Source of the DNA: Candidatus Pacearchaeota archaeon
GTDB taxonomy: Archaea > Nanobdellota > Nanobdellia > Pacearchaeales > GW2011-AR1
Reading direction: 5' to 3'
Assembly: GCA_017609885.1 (NCBI GenBank)
Contig: JAFCDB010000017.1
Coordinates: 1-38,598 of the forward strand
Length of the DNA: 38,598 bases
In this document: in pieces, positions 18,945 to 26,681 of the stretch
How the letters are laid out: every line of letters begins with the position of its first letter
Position numbering within the stretch: the stretch's first letter is position 1
Position numbers and translations under genes: made by a program
The notes under the pieces: generated by a model
The model's input: only the letters and a program-made list of their open reading frames with translations
What the model was told of the DNA's origin: nothing
The model's database searches: none

Positions 18945-19450
18945 AGCAGGCAGAGGATAATTTTAAAAATTATTTAAGGGAAGGGAAAATACAGAAAGTT
19001 GGGGAGTTTAGTAGTTTAATTTATGAAACTTATTTGAGAAATGCAAGAGAAAGTTTAAATGCAGCTAACTTATTATTTCAAAGTAAAACTTCTTCTTTGT
19101 GGGTTGTTGTAAATAGTTATTATTCTATGTTTTATATGGCTTGCGCGTATCTTTACAAATTGGGATACAAAACAAAACATGAGATTGTTCATCAAGTAGT
19201 AAATGAATCTTTAATTGTTCAAGGCAGACATAAAATAAAAAATTATCTTTTGAAAGCTTATGAAATTGAAAAAGAAGAGGCCTTATCAATTAGTGATAAT
19301 TACTTAAGAGATTATGGATTTGAAAAAATTAAACGAGCTACTTTTCAATATGAAACCACTGAAAGCATAAAAAATTCAAAAGCTGAAACTTCCTTAAACA
19401 GAGCCAAGGAATTTTTAACTTTAATAGAGGAGATATTGGGAGAGGAATAG
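18926..19450 (+). CDS. HEPN-domain protein
   Basis: Overlaps the nucleotidyltransferase gene by 19 nt; YLRNARESLNAANLLFQSKTSSLWVVVNSYYSMFYMACAYLYKLGYKTK HEPN pattern. Confidence 0.82.
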   Translation: MDEKRIKQAEDNFKNYLREGKIQKVGEFSSLIYETYLRNARESLNAANLLFQSKTSSLWVVVNSYYSMFYMACAYLYKLGYKTKHEIVHQVVNESLIVQGRHKIKNYLLKAYEIEKEEALSISDNYLRDYGFEKIKRATFQYETTESIKNSKAETSLNRAKEFLTLIEEILGEE

Positions 19451-19576
19451 ATTCAATTAACTCATTCGAGTATTATCAATTTCCTAATCTTCTTTACTAA
19501 ATAAAATTTTATTCTTGAAGTTTTGATTAACTAAAAGTAGTAAGGTAGGTTTAGATCAAAAAATGAACTTTGTAAT

Positions 19577-19684
19577 CTACCTCAACTTCCTAAGTTTCTT
19601 CAAGGCATTTTTTATCTTTTTATATTCTGCAATATGTGTCTGAACTTTCTTTGTTTTCTTTTTTGTTTTTTTCTTATCAGTCAT
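19577..19684 (-). CDS. putative 35-aa Lys-rich small protein (MTDKKKTKKKTKKVQTHIAEYKKIKNALKKLRKLR)
   Basis: Start overlaps the end of the upstream co-directional ORF by 8 nt. Confidence 0.35.
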   Translation of the reverse strand: MTDKKKTKKKTKKVQTHIAEYKKIKNALKKLRKLR

Positions 19685-19943
19685 TTTTCATTTTTTCCCT
19701 GAAATATTTTTGTTCTATGTTGTAAGCTTCTTCAGATATTTCATCTATAATATTATCGTATTCTTTCTTTATTAATTCTTCTACTATCATGTTTCCAACA
19801 ATAAAAATTGTTGGGAGGACAATAATTTCTATAGCCATAATTTCTTCTTTCCAAAAAGGCAAAATTTTCATTAGGATTATTGCATTGACACCTATTCAAG
19901 CTCCCAGTAAATTTACTAAAACCCTTAACCAAAGTATTTCCAT
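19677..19943 (-). pseudogene. small membrane-protein ORF interrupted by an in-frame TGA (19896-19898)
   Basis: Conceptual read-through: MEILWLRVLVNLLGA[TGA]IGVNAIILMKILPFWKEEIMAIEIIVLPTIFIVGNMIVEELIKKEYDNIIDEISEEAYNIEQKYFREKMKND*. The listed 64-aa ORF is only its 3' part. Confidence 0.6.
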
Positions 19944-20089
19944 TATTGTTTTTAATTATCGATACTTTAATCCTTTTATGAGATTTAATATATATTTTAT
20001 AATTTTTCCTTTTTGTCTTCCTATTGTCGACTAATTAAGTAGTAAAGCAGTTTTTTAAACAGAAAATTCTTTATAACTTCATTGAAGAT

Positions 20090-22225
20090 ATGAAAATGGA
20101 AAAAAGATGGTTGGTTTTGGTTGTGCTTTTGTTTCTGCCTTTTGTTTCTGCGAGTGTTTTTATTAATGAAATTGAATTGAATCCTAAAGGAACTGATTCT
20201 GGAATTGAGTGGATTGAAATTTTTAATGACAATGGCGAAGTTAATTTGACTGGATGGTATATTCAGGATAGAGATAAAAATAATCTTTCTTTTCCTTCGG
20301 TGATAATTCACGATTTTTATGTTTTAGATTCTTTAAATAATTTGGTAAATGTCAATGAGAATATAAGTTTATTTAATGATGAAGGTATATTGCAGAATCA
20401 AGCATTGCTTTTAACAGATGAAGAAAACGACAATAGAACCTGGCAGAGAATTCCTGACGGCACAGGAGATTTTATCTTTAAACAAGAAACAAAAAATAAT
20501 GTTAACCAAGAAACAATAATTGAAAATAAAACTTCTTATCCTGATTGTATTCTTTCTGGAGAAAATGTGAGTTTAAGTGTTCAGGTTTCTGGTCTTTGCA
20601 TAAACGAAATCATCTTCAGTATTTATCAAAATGGAAATTGGGGAAATTATACTGGAGTTTCTTCAAACGGAATTGGAAATTATTCGTATCTTTTAGATAG
20701 TTCTTTGCTAAACGCAAGCCAAGAAATAAACTGGACAGTTTTTGCGCGTGATTGTTTTAACAATACAAATCAAAACGGAATAGAATCGTTTTATGTGAAT
20801 TCAAGAACTTCTCTTTCTGTTTCTCCTGCAGTTCCTGATGGATTGGATGAATGGTATATTAGCCAGCCTGCTTTTAATTTAATTAATTCCGACGCTGTTG
20901 AAGTTTTTTACAGGTGGAATGGCAACGGGCCGTTTTTATTTTCAGGAAGTTTTGGACTTGAAGATGCTCCGAATAACGGAAACTTCACAGGAGGAATCCA
21001 TGCACTTACTTATTGGAGCAATCTTTCATGCAGGATTGAACCAGAGCAAACACAAGTTTTTTATTTTGATTTTACAAATCCTGTGATTAAAGATTTATTT
21101 CCTGAAGAAAACGAAACTATTTATAATTCTCGTCCTGAAATTTCTGCTTATCTTGATGAGCTTTATCAAAGTAATTCTGGAATAAAATTAGACAGTGTCA
21201 TAATGCAGATTGATAGCATGGTTGTTTCTCCAACAATAAATGAATCTGGGGATTTAGATGCAATTGTAAATTACATATCTTTAACAAATCTAAGCCAAGG
21301 AAAACATAACATATCAATTTATGTAGAAGATAATTCAAACAGAAGCAGCAGCAAATTCTGGGAATTTAATGTATCTGATTTTTCAATTTTTAGTTTTCAA
21401 GTTAATTTGCCGTTAGAAGGAATTTATAATGAAAGAAGGATTTGGTTTGACTTAAATGCAAGCAAGGAATTAGAAAAATTGGAATATTTTGATTGGAGTG
21501 GGCAAAGTCTAAGATGGAGAACATTATGTAGAAATTGTGGAAGTTACGAAAAGAGAAAAACATTCAGCGATGGACAACACAACTTAACAATCAGAGCAAG
21601 TGATGAGTTTGAACAAGTTGTTGAAAAAAACATCTCCTTTTTTATCGATTCTAAAAAGCCAAGAATTTCAAGAACAGAACCGCAGAGAGGTTTTGCAAAT
21701 GGAAGTTTCATAGTTAAATTCAAAGAAGAAAATCCAGAAAATTTATTTTTGAATTATGGAAATGAAATCATAGGATTTAGAAATCAGGAATTAAATTTAA
21801 GTAATTGCTGGCAAGACAACAGATATAAAAAATGTCAAATTTTTGTTAACCTATCTGATTACAACCATCAAGAAATTGAATATTGGTTTAATATGAGTGA
21901 CATTGCAGGGAATTTTGATGATTCGCGGAAGCGGGATTTAGATGTTGATTTAACTTCGCCAATAATTAATTTTTTCAATTATACAATTGACAGCAGAAAA
22001 GTGAATTTTGAATTTAATATTACTGAACTAAATCTTGATGAAATAAATTATATTGATTGGAATGCAAGGCGTCCAAGAGAGAGGAGATTATGTTCGCGTT
22101 TGAGAGACGGGATTTGCGAAAAAACAAAAAGATTTTCAGTTGGAGAGCATAGTTTAACTATTAATATTTTGGATGATGCTGGAAATTCTGTTGTTATTAA
22201 AAATGTTTTGTTTGAGATTGAGTGA
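20090..22225 (+). CDS. secreted protein with an N-terminal lamin-tail-like domain and Ig-like modules (711 aa)
   Basis: Signal peptide MKMEKRWLVLVVLLFLPFVSAS; VFINEIELNPKGTDSGIEWIEIFNDNGEVNLTGWYIQDRD (LTD pattern); modules shared with 17185. Confidence 0.82.
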   Translation: MKMEKRWLVLVVLLFLPFVSASVFINEIELNPKGTDSGIEWIEIFNDNGEVNLTGWYIQDRDKNNLSFPSVIIHDFYVLDSLNNLVNVNENISLFNDEGILQNQALLLTDEENDNRTWQRIPDGTGDFIFKQETKNNVNQETIIENKTSYPDCILSGENVSLSVQVSGLCINEIIFSIYQNGNWGNYTGVSSNGIGNYSYLLDSSLLNASQEINWTVFARDCFNNTNQNGIESFYVNSRTSLSVSPAVPDGLDEWYISQPAFNLINSDAVEVFYRWNGNGPFLFSGSFGLEDAPNNGNFTGGIHALTYWSNLSCRIEPEQTQVFYFDFTNPVIKDLFPEENETIYNSRPEISAYLDELYQSNSGIKLDSVIMQIDSMVVSPTINESGDLDAIVNYISLTNLSQGKHNISIYVEDNSNRSSSKFWEFNVSDFSIFSFQVNLPLEGIYNERRIWFDLNASKELEKLEYFDWSGQSLRWRTLCRNCGSYEKRKTFSDGQHNLTIRASDEFEQVVEKNISFFIDSKKPRISRTEPQRGFANGSFIVKFKEENPENLFLNYGNEIIGFRNQELNLSNCWQDNRYKKCQIFVNLSDYNHQEIEYWFNMSDIAGNFDDSRKRDLDVDLTSPIINFFNYTIDSRKVNFEFNITELNLDEINYIDWNARRPRERRLCSRLRDGICEKTKRFSVGEHSLTINILDDAGNSVVIKNVLFEIE

Positions 22226-22241
22226 TTTTTATAGTAAAATA

Positions 22242-24332
22242 TTACTGCCCAATAAACTTCGCAGGTTTGAATGTCCAGCTTTGATAAGGACACCAGCTTG
22301 AATAACAACCAGTTCCTTTCTGATTACCAAAATGGGTAATGATTTTGCTTCCAACAAAGTCACCTTTGCCATTAATAACAAGAACTCAGCGGGATTTATT
22401 TCATTGCCATCAACAACAACATTATCATCTATTTGATAGTCTCCATATTGATTTATTGGACTGATTGAAATTGCAGTCTGCATAATATCGTTAATACTGA
22501 ATTTTCTATTCGTTGATGTTTCTATGTCGTCTCCCTTACCAAGACCAGTTGGAGCTAATACAAATTTATTTTCTTCACTTAACAAGACTCCATTACTATG
22601 ATAACTTGTCAAAGATTTATGCAATAATCTATAACTTTCTGCTATTGTAAAATAATCACTTCCTCCATCAACTGCAGAGCTTGATTGTGTAAAATAAACA
22701 AAATCAGGAGGTCTTTCATTTTTCCAATTATTAATTAAGAAAACAGCAATATCATAGATTGTATCTTTATTTATCTGCCTTCCTTCCTCTTGTTGCACTA
22801 AATCCTCAGCTGTTTCTCTTGTAACTATCACAATCTGAGAGTCAGAATCTGCTCTTTGCTTTAACTTTTCCACAAAACCAGTAAGATAATCTAAATTTCT
22901 TTGATATATTTCTTCTTTTCTTCCTTGCTGGACAACTGCAGGAGAAGGATAAGTATCAGGATTGTGCATCATTTCATACCAGTCTGTTGGCACACTATTT
23001 TCAGAATTTAGATATTGATAACATGATGTATCATATTGAGGGTCAGTTATATCTGCAAAACTTCCAATACTATAACTAACTAAATGGCAATTATTAGGAG
23101 AATATGGACTTTCAATACATTTTTCACTTGGAGGATTGTCATAATCATATTCCCCAGCATTCATGCAACCCCCAGAATACAATCCAAATGTATGAACTCC
23201 TGCATACATCGCTCCATATTTTGTATTACTATTACCAACATAATTTTTCATAGCATTTATATCTTCATCTATATGCTTTGTTCCAGATGTTGGTTGCCAG
23301 TGTGTAACTCCATCAAGTAAATTAGGTGCATAGAAAGAATAATGCATATCTCCCATATACCAAAACCAAGGACCTTCATATTGTGACGACAGTTCTGACC
23401 ATAGATAATAATCAGCTCCAAAATTTTGACCATCCATTATCCTTTTAGCATATTCATATTGTGGTTCTGGATATGGATGAAAAACATATGCATTTCCCTC
23501 TCCAAAAATCTCCTCATATATCTTGAATTGTCCCCCTGTTCTACTTGTATCTATTTCACCAGAAACAGGGTCATGATAATAAGTATTTCTCTCTAATTCT
23601 AATGCAAGTGCATCATCAAAAGAAGTTAATTTTCCTGATTGGATTTTGCCTATACCCCAGTAAGGCATGAAAGTATCGCTAAAACTACTAAAGACATCTC
23701 CATGATTTCTTGCATTTTGAAGTTTTTGAATAATCTCAGGATTTGGTTTAAAAAGCCATTCGTCTGTTGAATGTCCATGACCAGGAGACCATTTAACTCC
23801 GTCTTTAAATGCCTGTAATAAAACACCATTTGTAGTCCATTCTACAGGCATATCATTTTCATCAAATAAATCCATTAAGTCATTAAGAATTTTTGCATCA
23901 TCTTCCACATTTACATGTTCTTTAAAATGATTTAACCACAGAATATATATTGGCTTACCTGTAGGACAACTTCCGCAATCTTCAGGACAATTTAAACAAG
24001 TTTCTCCTGAGTCGCAATTTTGATTTCCACAAATCAATGCAAGTTCTTGTTTGTTCATCATCAATACAATCACCCCATGAGCTGCAAACCCAATTAGAAA
24101 TACAAACGCTTTCGCAAGGAACTTTCTGCGCATTTCCATCACAACAATATCCATTATTTACAATTTTCCCCCCACAATTGCATTTTTGATTTACATCTCC
24201 TTCAGGACAATTTCTTATTTCAGGATTTGGTTTATTAATGAGAAAAATAAAAATTAAACAGATTCCTATGAAAACTATGATGACGATTGAGATTATTAAA
24301 ATTACTGAAACACCAATTTGTCCTTTTTTCAT
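22242..24332 (-). pseudogene. membrane-anchored/secreted Cys-rich protein gene with two frameshifts
   Basis: N-terminus in ORF 23982..24332 (MKKGQIGVSVILIISIVIIVFIG...NWVCSSWGDCIDDEQTRTC); the protein continues in ORF 22229..24154 (CGNQNCDSGETCLNCPEDCGSC...); a further shift near 22375 restores VINGKGDFVGSKIITHFGNQKGTGCYSSWCPYQSWTFKPAKFIGQ* with its stop at 22242. Confidence 0.7.
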
Positions 24333-24402
24333 TGTAAAACTAATTTTTTAAGATATATAAAATTATCTTAAGATTAGGCTACATCCAAAGTTTCTTTTTT
24401 TA

Positions 24403-24537
24403 CGCTGTTTCTTTAACTCGCGATCTGACTTGCTTTTCTTTCCTTTCTAATCTTTCTCACCACTCGTCAAATCATTCGCCCGCAAACCATCCCGAGTCGA
24501 ACTTCGTCCGACTGATTTTAATAAAAAAGAAACAGCG
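24403..24537. repeat. palindromic intergenic element with perfect 12-bp arms CGCTGTTTCTTT/AAAGAAACAGCG
   Basis: Arms at 24403-24414 and 24526-24537; the 24496-24562 tail recurs at 35835-35895. Confidence 0.7.
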
Positions 24538-24650
24538 AATTAATTAATTTGGGATGGAGTTTCAAGATTATTTTTATTTTTATTTTCATCAAAAAAAAGT
24601 AGCAACTTTCCGACGGCAAACTTTAAAAAGAAAGTTTTATTAACTAATTT

Positions 24651-25727
24651 ATGAAAAAGGTGATTGTATTTTTGTTTGGAATTCTTTTTTTAATTAACTT
24701 CACTACTGCAACAAATGTAGCTTATATTTATGAAAAAGATTTTAAAATTGATTTTAATATTCTTGGGGAGTTTATTTCAATGGGCATGAATGTTGATTTA
24801 ATCAAATCCTCGCAAATTACAGGGACTGATTTTTCAAATTATGATTTAATTTTTGTTGGAGATGAGCGCTTTGCAAACCCTATGCAGATTCCTGTTGATG
24901 ATGTGCCGAGCGTAATTATCAATCATTATCATGGTGTTGAATTCGGACTTCTTGATGGCGGAAGAATTTCACGACTTATTGCAAACCAACCATTAAAAGT
25001 TGATAATGGGGCAATAGATGTTTACACTTCATCTTGTTTTAAGCAGGGTGGTGTAGGATTAAGTTATTATTATTTATCAAATAGACACAAAAGTGCAGAT
25101 ATGATGAATGTTGCAAAAACTTCTGTCGGCTATCACACGCGATTGGGAGATGTTATTGCTTATTCTTCTGAAGAAGATAAATGTTTTTTTGGGATTGTTG
25201 AAAGTGATTTTTGGACTCTTGCTGCGAGCCAGATGTTTTATGATTGTGTTGATTTTGCAATTGGCAATATCCCTGAGGAACCAGAATGCATAGAAGATTC
25301 TGATTGTGCGGATGGAGAAATTTGCATTAAGGGAGTTTGCGAAGTTGAGGAGATTGAAGGAGGAGTTCATGATGTTATGTTGGATGATTTGAAAATTACA
25401 GATATGAACGGAACTTTAATTGAAGGAGAAGTGCCAGTATTATTTATGAATGAGAGTTATAAGATTTTAATTGATGTGTGGAATCTTGGAAATTATACAG
25501 AAGATGTATCTTTTGACGGCGAGATAAAACTTAACGACGAGGTTGTCGACACTTTCAGCCATGTTTCAGTTAGTGATTTAGGCCCAGGTGAAGAAAGAGA
25601 TGACAAAAAGAGAAAAATTGATTTTGATTTTGAGCCAGGTTATTATATAATTTCTATTGATGCAGTTGTTGCTGTTGATGACTTTCCTGCGAACAACGAA
25701 GTCATGATGGTTGTGCAAGTTGTTTAA
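24651..25727 (+). CDS. secreted protein (358 aa), 'VAYI' N-terminal domain plus Cys-rich linker plus CARDB-like domain
   Basis: Signal peptide MKKVIVFLFGILFLINFTTAT; N-terminus shared with 26678; ECIEDSDCADGEICIKGVCEVEE Cys cluster. Confidence 0.8.
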   Translation: MKKVIVFLFGILFLINFTTATNVAYIYEKDFKIDFNILGEFISMGMNVDLIKSSQITGTDFSNYDLIFVGDERFANPMQIPVDDVPSVIINHYHGVEFGLLDGGRISRLIANQPLKVDNGAIDVYTSSCFKQGGVGLSYYYLSNRHKSADMMNVAKTSVGYHTRLGDVIAYSSEEDKCFFGIVESDFWTLAASQMFYDCVDFAIGNIPEEPECIEDSDCADGEICIKGVCEVEEIEGGVHDVMLDDLKITDMNGTLIEGEVPVLFMNESYKILIDVWNLGNYTEDVSFDGEIKLNDEVVDTFSHVSVSDLGPGEERDDKKRKIDFDFEPGYYIISIDAVVAVDDFPANNEVMMVVQVV

Positions 25728-25744
25728 TTTGTTTAATGAAATAA

Positions 25745-25948
25745 TTAAAGAACTCCGTAACAATCTTCTCCATAAAGGTTTGCATAGAAATTGTCTTCGA
25801 AACTTGGACTTCGAATTAATCTTTTAAGTTTTTTATGGGCTATTTGTGTAACTGAAATTTCTCTTTCTAATCCTAAAACATACCTTTCGATATCTTGAAT
25901 TATTCTTTTTGATCTGGTAGGTCTTTCCACAATAAACATAATAAACAA
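25745..25948 (-). CDS. hypothetical small protein (67 aa)
   Basis: Complete ORF between genes, TATA-like tttataaat upstream on the minus strand. Confidence 0.45.
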   Translation of the reverse strand: MFIMFIVERPTRSKRIIQDIERYVLGLEREISVTQIAHKKLKRLIRSPSFEDNFYANLYGEDCYGVL

Positions 25949-26051
25949 ATCAATCGAAACTTTATAAATATTTGTTTAGGAAATATATTAATTTCATTAA
26001 AAAAAAGTAACAACAAAAAAATATTTTCTTAACGACAATAATGTTTAAATA

Positions 26052-26681
26052 GTGAATAGTGATGTTTTGCCTATGGAAAAAAAGAATCTGTTTTTAGTTT
26101 TTGCATTATTTTTTATTTTTTTCTGTTTAATTTCAGTATCTGCAATTACTGGGAAAATTGGGAATGGGAGAATGACACTTAATTTAGAAACAGGCGAGAC
26201 ACTTGATAAGGCAATTCGGGTTATTAATGATAACGATGTTGCTCTTAATATAGAACTTTCTGCGTCAGGAGATTTAAAAGATGATATTGAAATTATTGAC
26301 GAAAGTTTTATTTTACAGCCAGGAGAAGAAAAAAATGCGAGATTTACAATAACTGCAAATGAACCTGGAACTTTTTTCAGCAGAGTAAATGTTCAGTTCA
26401 CTCCAGAGCAGGGAGGAAATGGGGTTGGTTTGGCTTCAGTAATTACAACAATAATCAGCGGTGAAACAAAAAACAAAATTTCTCAATTTGATATTGAAAA
26501 TTCTTTTAAGTTTTCAAGCAAGAAAACGCAATTAACTGCAATTTTACTGAGTATAAGTGCTTTAATGTTTTTAGTTTTCCTTATTGCCCTGTTTTATTAT
26601 TTAAAAAAAGATATTTCAAAAAAAGAAAAAGATAAGAAAAAGAATGCAGAGAAAATTAAAAAGGTTGTTGAAGAAAAATGA
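26052..26681 (+). CDS. membrane protein with a lumenal beta-sandwich domain and one C-terminal TM (209 aa)
   Basis: N-terminal signal/TM, LNLETGETLDKAIRVINDNDVALNIELSASGDLKDDIEI domain, C-terminal TM LTAILLSISALMFLVFLIALFYYL followed by a basic tail. Confidence 0.75.
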   Translation: MNSDVLPMEKKNLFLVFALFFIFFCLISVSAITGKIGNGRMTLNLETGETLDKAIRVINDNDVALNIELSASGDLKDDIEIIDESFILQPGEEKNARFTITANEPGTFFSRVNVQFTPEQGGNGVGLASVITTIISGETKNKISQFDIENSFKFSSKKTQLTAILLSISALMFLVFLIALFYYLKKDISKKEKDKKKNAEKIKKVVEEK

